Positions 7,691-15,457 of a stretch of 32,806 nucleotides of DNA are shown here, piece after piece. This DNA is from Gemmataceae bacterium (GTDB lineage Bacteria > Planctomycetota > Planctomycetia > Gemmatales > Gemmataceae), in contig JAQGHQ010000504.1 in NCBI GenBank assembly GCA_028288765.1, positions 1 to 32,806 on the forward strand. The letters are read 5' to 3'. Position 1 is the stretch's first letter, and every line of letters starts with the position of its first letter. The position numbers and the translations under genes are program-made. Under the pieces are notes generated by a model. It saw only the letters and a list, made by a program, of their open reading frames with translations. It ran no database searches and was not told where the DNA came from.

Positions 7691-7747
7691 TCTAATTCCT
7701 GCCGACCTTTTCTAATTCCTGCCAAAAGGCTAAATCCTGCCAAAGCC
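7691..7747. repeat. three copies of the TAATTCCTGCC repeat
   Basis: TCTAATTCCTGCC at 7691 and 7711 and TAAATCCTGCCAAAGCC at 7731, spaced 20 bases apart. It belongs to the same family as the hairpin at 6529-6566; together they frame the 6.53-7.75 kb segment. From memory, GGCAGGAATTAG-type repeats are dispersed in Gemmata-like genomes. Confidence 0.7.
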
Positions 7748-7799
7748 GGGCTACGCAGTCTCGGAAGCCGACCCGCGGGCCGGCTCACCGTGTACTGCA

Positions 7800-8186
7800 T
7801 CATGCCTCTTTGCTCCCGCCGCCTCCTGCCGCCGGTGCGATGACGATCATTCGGATCGCCTTCGCGCGGACGAGATACCGCCTCCCCTCCGGGTCCTCCA
7901 GGATCACCATGCCGTTGAGGTCGTAGGGGAGGTGCGTCTTCAGGCCCTCGGTGTTCGTGAACCCGATGAACCGCACCCGCTCGAACGTCTCCGCGCCGGA
8001 CATGTGGACCGTCGCCCACGTGTCCTTCTTCAGAACGCCGCGGACGGCCATCATCTCCGGCTTTGCGCCACGACTCGCGAGCCAACTCCACGCGGTGAAG
8101 AAAACGGCCAGCGCCATGATGCCGAGCGCGAGACAGAGGACGGCAACGCCGAAGGTGCTGAATGTCTCGATTGCCTTCGGGCTCAT
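7800..8186 (-). CDS. membrane-anchored protein with small C-terminal domain
   Basis: A 128-residue protein starting MSPKAIETFSTFG; the ATG at 8186 has GAGGCG at suitable spacing. One strong membrane helix at about 12-38 (GVAVLCLALGIMALAVFFTAW) is followed by a polar domain of about 85 residues with a beta-rich pattern (VRGVLKKDTWATVHM, GMVILEDPEGRRYLVRAKAIRMIVI) and a short Gly-rich tail. The domain is likely outside or on the membrane face, depending on topology. No named family is recognised. It stands alone, with the 55-base upstream repeat copy B about 100-160 bases before the start. Confidence 0.7.
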   Translation of the reverse strand: MSPKAIETFSTFGVAVLCLALGIMALAVFFTAWSWLASRGAKPEMMAVRGVLKKDTWATVHMSGAETFERVRFIGFTNTEGLKTHLPYDLNGMVILEDPEGRRYLVRAKAIRMIVIAPAAGGGGSKEA

Positions 8187-8289
8187 GTACACGCCTCGAT
8201 CATGCACGCCCCGACGGCTCGGGGCTTCCCCGCCGAACCAAACGCTCACCGGCCCGGCTGGCTCAATGAGCGGCGAAGTGCCGTTAGCC

Positions 8290-8345
8290 TATCCGCAGGG
8301 CCTCCCCGCCTTCCCGGTTCGCTCGGCAGTCTAACCGACCGGCAC
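8290..8345 (-). repeat. upstream repeat, copy B (pair with 7185-7239)
   Basis: See copy A. Here the repeat lies in the 8187-8694 intergenic stretch of about 500 bases, in which I find no gene; the only other notable feature there is a drop in GC toward 8600-8694. Confidence 0.45.
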
Positions 8346-8680
8346 TGCCACTGCCATACCGGCTCCGACCGGGTACCCGCTCGCGGGTCGCGCGGCACCT
8401 ACCCAACCAAATGCGATAACCCTTCCGGGTTCATGTGTCAGGCGGCCTCCCCTGCGAAAGCGGTACGACTCGACGGTCGTTTTTGGGAGCGGGACTGGGC
8501 TCACAGCGGGGTTGTGGAAGTGCTCGGAGCATCTCTGGGTAGCCCAACGGTGTCAGGCGGCGTCACCGGAGATGAAAAAAGTGATTGACAGGGGTCGAGA
8601 GCGAACCGATACTCTTCTGAAGCCGGCACCGATCTCCCCGGCCGCGATCATCTGGGATGGATCGCTTAAAATAGGACCAC

Positions 8681-8693
8681 AGTGAGTTAATCT
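8681..8693 (+). promoter_or_regulatory. GTGAGTTAATC motif before the caspase-like gene
   Basis: AGTGAGTTAATCT resembles AGTGAGTTAACGA at 9491 and ATGAGTTAACGAG at 11012. It ends two bases before the TTG start of the next gene. It may be a partial copy of the palindrome-linked regulatory repeat described at 9456 and 10990. Confidence 0.35.
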
Positions 8694-8694
8694 T

Positions 8695-9339
8695 TTGAAT
8701 ATCTACTTGGCCCACCCGGACAAAAACCTTCTCAGCGGATGTAAGAGACTCAGCGATCTATACGCGTACCGCATATTTGTGCACGGAGATGGATTGAAGT
8801 GGCGCGCCTTGGGCACGTCAAAAAACAGAGCTGACTTGAAGGCGGTCTCAAGGTTGTACGTGTTAGGCCACAGCGGATCAGCATCGAGATGGTTTGGCAA
8901 AATATGGTTCTATAACGGTGACGAAGAAGACCAGCATGCCTTCCCCAGCAAATCATTTTCTGCAGCCGAGATGGCCGAGCAATTGATTAGCGATGGTGTT
9001 CCGAAGAATCTGAGCGATCTTCGCCTCATGGTATGTTTCAGCGGGTCTTGGGAGGGTGGGGCGGCTCCTTCTCAAGACGGAGAAAAAGCACCCCTGGCAG
9101 CCCAACTGTGTAGCGAACTTAAAACACGCGGCTTCACAAACATCAGGGTCACGGGATACGCTGGATTTGTAGCTCTTCCCGGGAAAGTCGTCTTACCGGG
9201 CATTAATGTCAATATGGGAAGAGCGGGCGCAGCCCGCAATGAAGTGTCAGGTGGAACCACGGATTTTTCTGAACTCCTCGCGAGAGATGCGACGGGAAAG
9301 TTGTCCCTGAGCAACGAGACCCGTTCCGTCTGGTACTAA
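8695..9339 (+). CDS. caspase-fold/C80-like cysteine peptidase-like protein
   Basis: A 214-residue protein with the layout of caspase-fold peptidases. A hydrophobic strand ending in His is seen in LYVLGHSGS (His59), and a second strand ending in Cys in DLRLMVCFSGSWEGG (Cys114). Then come PLAAQLCSELKTRGF and NIRVTGYAGFV, which resemble the helix-strand unit after the Cys in clan CD and the C80 autoprocessing domains of RTX toxins. The only available start is TTG at 8695, because a TGA lies in frame 12 bases upstream; there is no ribosome site, so the gene may be a 5'-truncated domain. Composition is lower in GC than the flanks. No signal peptide and no toxin partner adjoin it. Function as peptidase or as a detached toxin domain is inference. 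Confidence 0.6.
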   Translation: MNIYLAHPDKNLLSGCKRLSDLYAYRIFVHGDGLKWRALGTSKNRADLKAVSRLYVLGHSGSASRWFGKIWFYNGDEEDQHAFPSKSFSAAEMAEQLISDGVPKNLSDLRLMVCFSGSWEGGAAPSQDGEKAPLAAQLCSELKTRGFTNIRVTGYAGFVALPGKVVLPGINVNMGRAGAARNEVSGGTTDFSELLARDATGKLSLSNETRSVWY

Positions 9340-9455
9340 GCCTTAAACATAGCGAGGGGAATGCACCCCCAAAGTTGGACCATTTGGGTCCGGATGTTAA
9401 GGAATTTCCCGTCACCGGGCCAGGCGACGATATCGATAAGATCGACAATGTCAAT

Positions 9456-9481
9456 TAACTATCCATGTACATGGATAGTTA
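9456..9481. promoter_or_regulatory. 26-base perfect palindrome
   Basis: Centre at 9468/9469; the left arm is TAACTATCCATGT, followed by its exact reverse complement. It is followed at 9491 by AGTGAGTTAACGA. It resembles the imperfect palindromes TTAA-n-TATAC-n4-GTATA within the long inverted repeats at 10990 and 19930, so it is probably another member of that operator or recombination-site family. Confidence 0.7.
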
Positions 9482-9531
9482 CTGAATTAAAGTGAGTTAA
9501 CGAACACCGACGGATGTGTTGCCGGAGGCGC

Positions 9532-9760
9532 GGTAACCCGGTCCGGCGTTCCCGCGCCCGACCCCGCTGCCGGACGAGCGGGGCGAGATCGTCGAGTGGC
9601 TCGGCATGGCGAGCGACGTCGGTGCGAGAAACGCGAAGGCGGTCGGGACGAGTCGGGACGTGGCGCCACCTCCTCCCGACGATGATGCGGCGGACGGGCC
9701 AGACCTGCTCGGCGGCGGGGCACCGGCAGCCCGGACGACTACCCCCCCGCCGAGCGGCTG
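9532..9760 (+). pseudogene. possible decayed coding fragment
   Basis: One plus-strand frame reads GPAFPRPTPLPDERGEIVEW, LGMASDVGARNAKAVGTSRD, then an acidic and Pro-rich tail ending at a TGA. Composition is protein-like but there is no start codon or ribosome site, and the left side runs into the palindrome region. It may be the end of a disrupted gene. No family can be named. Confidence 0.3.
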
Positions 9761-9855
9761 AGCAGCCACACGGCCAGGACGAGGACCGCGGTCCCGATCA
9801 GCGAGACGACGATCGAGCCGACGCACCCGAGGCGGTTCGAGTAGAAGACGAACAT
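9739..9855 (-). CDS. 38-residue single-helix membrane protein
   Basis: Begins MFVFYSNRLGCVGSIVVSLI and continues with a hydrophobic segment ending AVWLLSRSAGG. The helix spans about residues 12-33. Small proteins starting MFVF-SNRLGC-GS followed by one helix are familiar to me from actinobacterial genomes, which supports a real gene and perhaps transfer between phyla. The G-rich GGGGGGCCA precedes ATG. Longer in-frame extensions upstream look non-coding. Function unknown. Confidence 0.6.
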   Translation of the reverse strand: MFVFYSNRLGCVGSIVVSLIGTAVLVLAVWLLSRSAGG

Positions 9856-10079
9856 TGGCCCCCCGCGGATGACGGTCGTGGGATGAGACCGACGGGTCAC
9901 CCGGCCCGGGCAGCTCGGCGGTCGATGGGGGCGAGGTGCGGGCAGACGGTTCGCGGGGCGCTGGCCCCGGCCGCCCGTCAAAATGTCCGGCGGGACACCC
10001 GGCCGGGGGTCAAAATGGCCGGGTGGCCTGAGGGCCTCAAGCGACCCGCTGTCGTTACGGGTGTGTACCCGTGCGGCCG

Positions 10080-10439
10080 CTACTCCGTCGGGGGATTCCG
10101 GGGCGGCCCGGGTTCGCCGGCCGCGTCCGGGGTGCCGGGCCGGGTTTCCGCCAGAGCCTCGTCCAGGGCCACCTGCCTCGCCACCGCCTCGGGCGGGTGC
10201 CGGGAGCCCTCGAACGCGGCCTCCGGATCTTCCTGGGCCGCAGTCCGGGTGCCGTGAGACCGCCGGGCCGGCTTGCCGGGGTCGACCACACTAAACCCGG
10301 GCGGGGCGATCGCGTTGGTCCCCCCGGGCTGGCCGCCGACCTGGACGGGGGGCGGCACGTCGCAGGGCCCGGTCCCGCCGCACAAGCCGGCCTCTTCGTC
10401 CGCACGTCCGTCGGCGCGCGGGGTGTTCTCCGCTGCCAT
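10080..10439 (-). CDS. hydrophilic Pro/Gly-rich protein
   Basis: A 119-residue protein with a good ribosome site (AGGAG, six bases before ATG). Beginning MAAENTPRADGRADEEAGLC, it is rich in Pro, Ala, Glu and Arg throughout, has no hydrophobic core, and looks intrinsically disordered. The helical stretch PEAVARQVALDEALAETRPG near the C-terminus is the most ordered part. No signal peptide. No family recognised. It is isolated, with about 200 bases on either side free of clear genes. Confidence 0.5.
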   Translation of the reverse strand: MAAENTPRADGRADEEAGLCGGTGPCDVPPPVQVGGQPGGTNAIAPPGFSVVDPGKPARRSHGTRTAAQEDPEAAFEGSRHPPEAVARQVALDEALAETRPGTPDAAGEPGPPRNPPTE

Positions 10440-10547
10440 GTCCGTCTCCTGAACAAAATCGTAGCGTACGGGCGAATCCCGCGAGTTGTGTGTGCATAAC
10501 CCGCGCCGCCGGGAACGGGCTCCCGCTCATCGCTCGTGTCCGGGAGC

Positions 10548-10863
10548 TCACCAGGGCCCGCCGTTCGGGTGGGCAGGGAGGAACCGGGCCCTATGCGTGG
10601 TGGTCGCGCCCAGCCCGCTGACCGGATCGGTGATGAGGAGCGGGAGCCCTGGCCGGCTCGCCCGCGCTGCGAGGAGGGCTTCGGGGATCAGCTGGCGGAA
10701 GTCGGTCGAACGTGCCGTTCGCCACCCCCTCCCGCACGAGTGGCCAGAACGGCTCGACCGATTGCAACTCAGGCGTGTACGGCGGGACGACGTGGAACCG
10801 GACGTTCTTCTGTACGGCCAACCGATTGACATTATGATCGTCTGTCCGATACGATGCCGACAC
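10548..10863 (-). pseudogene. IS630-type transposase C-terminal remnant
   Basis: One frame reads VQKNVRFHVVPPYTPELQSV, EPFWPLVREGVANGTF, which is the PPYTPELNPVE-W signature of IS630/Tc1-like DDE transposases with the catalytic Glu in SVEPFW. A frameshift follows near FDRL, where another frame continues DFRQLIPEALLAARA. The N-terminal two thirds are absent. Non-functional. Confidence 0.7.
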
Positions 10864-10989
10864 TCCGACGCGCCTTCAGGGGGTTGGTTCTGGCCCTGTG
10901 GGGGGCTAGTTCAGCTCAAGTGCTGCCGCCCCCTTTTCGCACCTGAACGGCTTCACCCTCGGCCCGTGAACGCACACGGGCGAGAGCCA

Positions 10990-11116
10990 TTAATATACGC
11001 ATGTATAGTTAATGAGTTAACGAGAGTTAATCACCGCCGGGTTGAGTCACCGAAGGCGCGTCCGCGGTTCGGGAACCCGCAAAATCTTAACCAATCTTAA
11101 CTCGTTGACTTGGTCA
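10990..11116 (+). repeat. long inverted repeat, left copy
   Basis: Contains TTAATATAC-GCAT-GTATAGTTAA (an imperfect palindrome at 10990-11012), then ATGAGTTAACGAGAGTTAAT, a GC-rich middle, AAAATCTTAACCAATCTTAA at 11081-11100 and GACTTGGT. The reverse complement of 19823-19948 shows the same elements in the same order and nearly the same spacing. It reads toward the gene starting at 11476, about 360 bases away; the 359 bases between hold no convincing gene. It may be a promoter/operator region or the end of a mobile block. Confidence 0.75.
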
Positions 11117-11475
11117 GCTTGCCGGAAAGCATGTACAGACTAGAGGTTTCGGAGGCGTCTTTTGACGGGGTGCGCAACCGGTCTCAGGCGGGTGGTTTTG
11201 CTGCCGGCCGGGCAGATCGAGCCGGGTGGCTTTGCCGTTCGACTGAGGTTCCGATGGGGCAGGCAAGGATCTCGTCCAGACTGGGAACTGGGAACCACCC
11301 CGTTGATGCGGCAACACAATTCGAAGAGGTTCGAAACCGCCCTCGCCAGCCGCCCCGGGTTGTGGCCCGCCATCAGTTGTCCGGGACCCCGCCGTGTTCT
11401 ACACTTTTCCGCCGTCCGCCCGGCTCGACTCGCGTCGGGTTTTGATCTCGCCCGAACTACTTTCCAGGGTCCGAT

Positions 11476-14400
11476 ATGTCGTCCCCCGCCGGGCGGTTCC
11501 GGCCCGCGCTGCTCACGCTGGAAACCCGCGACGTCCCCGCGACCCTGACCGTCGACGCCGGGTCCACCATCCGCCCTGTCCCCGATCAGCTGCACGGCGT
11601 CAACCTCGCCTGGTGGGACTCCCTCCTCACCACGCCCCAGACCCGGCAGATGGTGCAAAACGCCGGCCTACAGCTGTTCCGGTTCCCCGGCGGCTCGAGT
11701 TCCGACACGTTCCACTTCAACGCCCCACCGGCCTACAACGGGTACGAAACCGTCGCCCAGTTCGCGCAGTTCATCGCCCAGGTCGGCGGGACCGGGATGG
11801 TCACCCTGGATTACGGAACCGGGAGCCCGCAGGAGGCAGCCGCGTTCCTCTCCTACCTGAACGCGAGCACGACCAACACCACCGCCATTGGGTCCGGCCC
11901 GCAGTGGAGCGACACCTCGAACGCCTGGGTGACGAAGGACTGGAAGACGGCCGGGTACTGGGCCGCCCTCCGGGCCGCGACCCCGCTCGCGACCGACGAC
12001 GGGCTCAACTTCCTCCGTCTCGGCCGGTCCCAGCCGTTCGGGGTGACATACGCCGAGGTGGGGAACGAGGTGTACGGGAACTGGGAGACCGACCACCACG
12101 CGACCCCGCACGACCCGGCCACGTACGTCACCTTCACCACGCAGTTCGCCCAACTCGCGGGCCGGATCGACGCGTCGGTCTCGATCGGCGTGTGCGGGAG
12201 CGGGACGGCGGGCAACTACGGCAGCGTCGGCGGGGTGTGGACGGACGAGGTCCTCAAGCGGTGCGCGACGGCCGGGTACACCCCGGGGTTCATCAGCGAC
12301 CACGATTACATGGGCGATCCCGGCCCCGAGAACGACGCCAACCTGCTCCTGCACAGTGCCAACGACCCGGGCGCCGTGGGGTTCGGCGGGCCAATCAACT
12401 TCCCCGGCCGGGCGGCCGCGTACCGCCAGCTGCTCACGACCGACCTCGGGGCCGCGGGGGCGAACGTCCGGCTGTTGGCCACCGAGATCAACTCCGTCTC
12501 GTACAACCCCGGCAAGCAGACGACCAGCCTGGTGAACGGCCTGTGGCTGGCCGACGCCCTCGGCGGGATGCTCGGGACCGAGTACGTTGGGGCGGTGGTC
12601 TGGGACCTGCGGAACGGATACTCGACCGGGAACAACAACGCCGCGACCCTGTACGGCTGGCGGCAGGGCGGGGACTACGGCCTTCTCGGCGACCCGAATA
12701 GCTCTGCCGGGGCCCCGACCACCGGGGGGTACGTCGCCTACCCGACGTACTTCGCCGAGCAGCTGTTCGGCACGTTCGCGGCCAGTGGGGACACGGTCGT
12801 CTCCGCGGCCAGTAACGACCCCCTCCTGACCGCCTACGCGGTGCGGAAGGCGGACGGCCACCTGGCCCTGTTGGTGGTGAACAAGTCGGCCACGTCCGCC
12901 CTGACCGGCAACGTCCAGGTGGCCGGGTTCACCCCGGCGGCGACTGCCACGCGATGGCAGTACGGGAAGGCACAGGACAACGCCCAACAGGCGAGCGGGA
13001 CCGGGGCCGCCGCCCTGGCCCAGGACACCCCAACGCTCACCCTGGCCGGGAACACCTTCTCGCTGTCGTTCCCGGCGTACTCGATGACGGTCCTCGACCT
13101 GGCCCCGGCAGCCGGGGGGACCGGTGGGCCGACGATCGCGACTCCGGCCGCCGCCAACCCCAATCCCGTCTCCGGCACCACGACCGGGCTGACCGCCCTC
13201 GGGGCGGACCCCGCCGGGGAAACCGGGCTAACGTACACCTGGGCGGCGACCGCGTCTCCCGTTGGGGCCCCACCGCCCGCGTTCTCGGTGAACGGTACGA
13301 ACGCGGCCAAGGCGACCACCGCGACATTCGGTGCAGCCGGGAGCTACACCCTCCAGGTGACGGTCCGCGACGCCTCCGGACTGACCGCCACCAGCCAGGT
13401 GGTGGTCACGGTCGGCCGGACCCTCACGATCCTGTCCGTCTCTCCGACCGGGGCGGTGATCCCGGCCGGCGGCACCCAGGCGTTCTCCGCCCTGGGGACC
13501 GACCAGTTCGGCGCGAGCTTCACCCCTACGGTCGTCTGGTCGGTCGACCCGGGCGGGGTCGGGAGCATCGACCCGGCCGGGCTGTACATGGCCCTCGGAG
13601 CCACCGGGACCGCGACCGTGCGGGCCACTGCCGACGGACTCCAGGCCACGGCAGGGGTCACCATTTCCTCCCTTCCGCCCGTACTCCTGGTCGGGGTAAC
13701 GCCGTTCGCGGTCGGGGCGGACGCCGGGGGCAGTCCGGCGGCCACCGTGTACAACCCCAACGGCTCGGTTGCGTACACCGTCACCCCGTTCCCAAGTGCC
13801 TCCGGCGGGGTCCGGACGGCGGTCGCGGACTTCAACGGGGACGGCGTCCCGGACCTGGCCGTTGGGACCGGCCCCGGGGCCGTCGCCGAGGTCATCGTCT
13901 ACGACGGGAAGACGCGGCAAGTCCTGTTCGACGTGAAGCCGTTCGCCGACTTCACCGGCGGGGTGTTCGTGACCGCCGGAGACATCGCCGGTGACGGGAC
14001 GGCCGACCTGGTCGTCACCCCGGACCTGAGCGGTGGCCCCCGGGTCGAGGTGTACCGGGGCGGGGACTTCGCCCTGGTCGCGAACTTCTTCGGGATCGCC
14101 GACCCGATCTTCCGGGGCGGGGCCCGTGCCGGGGTCGGAGACCTGAACCACGACGGGCACGCGGACATGGTGGTGTCGGCCGGGTTCGGGGGCGGGCCGC
14201 GGATCTCGGTGTTCGACGGGGCGGCCCTGCTCAAGGGTCAGTTCGTCCACCCGGTCCCGGACTTCTTCGCGTTCGAGCCGGCCCTCCGGAACGGGGCGTA
14301 TGTGGCCGTGGGGGACGTGAACGGGGACGGGACGCCCGACCTGATCTTCGGGGCCGGCCCCGGGGGCGGGCCGCGGGTCCTGGCCGTCTCCGGGCAGGCC

Positions 14401-14664
14401 CTCGTGTCGGGCGGGTCGGCTGCGGCGTTGGGCAGCCCGGTCGCGAACTTCTTTGCCGGCAACGTGAGCAACCGGGGTGGGGTCCGGGTGGCGGTGAAGA
14501 ACCTGGACAACGACCGGTTCGCGGACGTGCTGACCGGGGCCGGCCGGGGCGGAGGGAGCGGGGTGACCGCGTACCTCGGTAAGGACCTGTCGGTCGGGAC
14601 GACCGCGCCGGACCTGGGGTTCGACGCCTTCCCCGGATTCACCGGGGGGGTGTTCGTCGGCTGA
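11476..14664 (+). CDS. secreted glycoside hydrolase with Ig-like and FG-GAP repeats
   Basis: A 1062-residue extracellular protein. The N-terminus MSSPAGRFRPALLTLETRDV is the LE-x-R-x-x-P type export/anchor motif seen in Gemmata-like surface proteins. Residues about 25-550 look like a clan GH-A (beta/alpha)8 glycosidase plus beta-domain of alpha-L-arabinofuranosidase style. They carry LFRFPGGSSSD (68-77), YAEVGNE with probable acid/base Glu198, and LLATEINS with probable nucleophile Glu337. PKD/Ig-like and Big2-like domains follow at about 555-760. The C-terminal part has five FG-GAP/VCBS repeats of the form DFNGDGVPDL / GDVNGDGTPDL, with calcium-binding DxNxDGxxD loops. Substrate is probably an arabinose- or xylose-containing polysaccharide (inference). 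It lies downstream of the left long repeat; the ribosome site is weak. Confidence 0.85.
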   Translation: MSSPAGRFRPALLTLETRDVPATLTVDAGSTIRPVPDQLHGVNLAWWDSLLTTPQTRQMVQNAGLQLFRFPGGSSSDTFHFNAPPAYNGYETVAQFAQFIAQVGGTGMVTLDYGTGSPQEAAAFLSYLNASTTNTTAIGSGPQWSDTSNAWVTKDWKTAGYWAALRAATPLATDDGLNFLRLGRSQPFGVTYAEVGNEVYGNWETDHHATPHDPATYVTFTTQFAQLAGRIDASVSIGVCGSGTAGNYGSVGGVWTDEVLKRCATAGYTPGFISDHDYMGDPGPENDANLLLHSANDPGAVGFGGPINFPGRAAAYRQLLTTDLGAAGANVRLLATEINSVSYNPGKQTTSLVNGLWLADALGGMLGTEYVGAVVWDLRNGYSTGNNNAATLYGWRQGGDYGLLGDPNSSAGAPTTGGYVAYPTYFAEQLFGTFAASGDTVVSAASNDPLLTAYAVRKADGHLALLVVNKSATSALTGNVQVAGFTPAATATRWQYGKAQDNAQQASGTGAAALAQDTPTLTLAGNTFSLSFPAYSMTVLDLAPAAGGTGGPTIATPAAANPNPVSGTTTGLTALGADPAGETGLTYTWAATASPVGAPPPAFSVNGTNAAKATTATFGAAGSYTLQVTVRDASGLTATSQVVVTVGRTLTILSVSPTGAVIPAGGTQAFSALGTDQFGASFTPTVVWSVDPGGVGSIDPAGLYMALGATGTATVRATADGLQATAGVTISSLPPVLLVGVTPFAVGADAGGSPAATVYNPNGSVAYTVTPFPSASGGVRTAVADFNGDGVPDLAVGTGPGAVAEVIVYDGKTRQVLFDVKPFADFTGGVFVTAGDIAGDGTADLVVTPDLSGGPRVEVYRGGDFALVANFFGIADPIFRGGARAGVGDLNHDGHADMVVSAGFGGGPRISVFDGAALLKGQFVHPVPDFFAFEPALRNGAYVAVGDVNGDGTPDLIFGAGPGGGPRVLAVSGQALVSGGSAAALGSPVANFFAGNVSNRGGVRVAVKNLDNDRFADVLTGAGRGGGSGVTAYLGKDLSVGTTAPDLGFDAFPGFTGGVFVG

Positions 14665-14851
14665 CCCGGCCCGTTGCCGCCCCACGGGGCGACCGCCAAT
14701 AGACAGGGCCAACAACCCTGGCTCGGTGGCGCATGACCGAATAAGCGATCGCGAGAAAGTCATAGTTCGACATTTCCCTTGACCAGCTCGCCTCCGGATC
14801 GAACAATCGGCGAAACCAGCATACATCGCCCGGATCGAGGAGTGGCCACAC

Positions 14852-15346
14852 ATGCCGATGTCCAGGGCCGACGCCGCGGGGTTGGTCGGTGCCACATTCG
14901 TGGGCCTGAGCCAAGATTTGAACCACCTCGCCAAGGGCACCTACGATGCGGACGCCCACAACCTCTGCATCGCCTACGTGGAGTATTTCGACGGTTCGAA
15001 CTTACTGCTCTTCGCCTACTCCGACTCGTCGAAAATGAACAAGACCATGAAGGGCTTTTACGAAATCCCGCCCTCCAACAAATACGGAGATCACTTCGGC
15101 CTCTCCTCAATGCAGGCCGCGCATACCGAGGCGAAACTGCTCAACTATATCCTCAACGCGTTCCCGTCGGTCGGCCCGAAGACGGTCACGCACGTGACCC
15201 TGGCAACGGCGCGGGACCCATGCACATCCTGCACCAAGGTGATCGCGGCGTACCTGGTGATGCACCCCGGCAAGCTCACGGTCCACGGGTTCAGCGCCCA
15301 GACCGGCGGCGGCGTGCCGGACCTTTCCGGGACACCTTACGGGTGA
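14852..15346 (+). CDS. stand-alone cytidine-deaminase-fold protein
   Basis: A 164-residue protein with zinc-deaminase motifs. HTE at residues 91-93 lies in MQAAHTEAKLLNYILNAF (zinc His and catalytic Glu), and PCTSC at 123-127 supplies two zinc cysteines. The strand HVTLATA before PCTSC and VHGFSAQTG after it fit the deaminase fold. The arrangement resembles bacterial toxin deaminases (YwqJ or SCP1.201/DddA classes) more than housekeeping nucleoside deaminases, but I cannot place it in one class. GAGGAG lies nine bases before ATG at 14852; a second ATG two codons later is possible. No signal peptide, no long toxin N-terminus, and no visible immunity partner on the same strand. A GC-rich hairpin follows the stop. 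Metal-site identification is fairly firm; substrate is unknown. Confidence 0.75.
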   Translation: MPMSRADAAGLVGATFVGLSQDLNHLAKGTYDADAHNLCIAYVEYFDGSNLLLFAYSDSSKMNKTMKGFYEIPPSNKYGDHFGLSSMQAAHTEAKLLNYILNAFPSVGPKTVTHVTLATARDPCTSCTKVIAAYLVMHPGKLTVHGFSAQTGGGVPDLSGTPYG

Positions 15347-15369
15347 TGCCCTGATACACGAACCCAGAC

Positions 15370-15393
15370 CGCCCAGGGCTCACGCCCTGGGCG
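15370..15393. terminator. bidirectional hairpin between convergent genes
   Basis: Perfect 10-bp stem CGCCCAGGGC / GCCCTGGGCG with loop TCAC, 24 bases after the deaminase stop and 65 bases past the stop of the opposing gene. There is no T-run. Position between convergent genes supports a terminator role. Confidence 0.65.
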
Positions 15394-15457
15394 ACTCTCC
15401 GACGACCCTTCGGGGCCTACCAAGGCAGCAGAGCCCGACCGGATACGTCCAAACCAA

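Noticed and set aside
7211..8345. Integron attC-like sites: GCTTAAC and GTCTAAC fit the RYYYAAC core
   Set aside because: No matching GTTRRRY partner lies within the 60-140 bases expected for an attC site, and no integrase gene is seen; kept only as a repeat pair.
11117..11475. Plus and minus frames between the left long repeat and the glycosidase gene
   Set aside because: No ribosome site or recognisable motif; composition looks like leader or intergenic DNA.
11668..14940. Long minus-strand frames opposite the glycosidase/FG-GAP gene
   Set aside because: They are antisense frames produced by high GC at third positions; they show no motifs, and the plus strand has clear domains.
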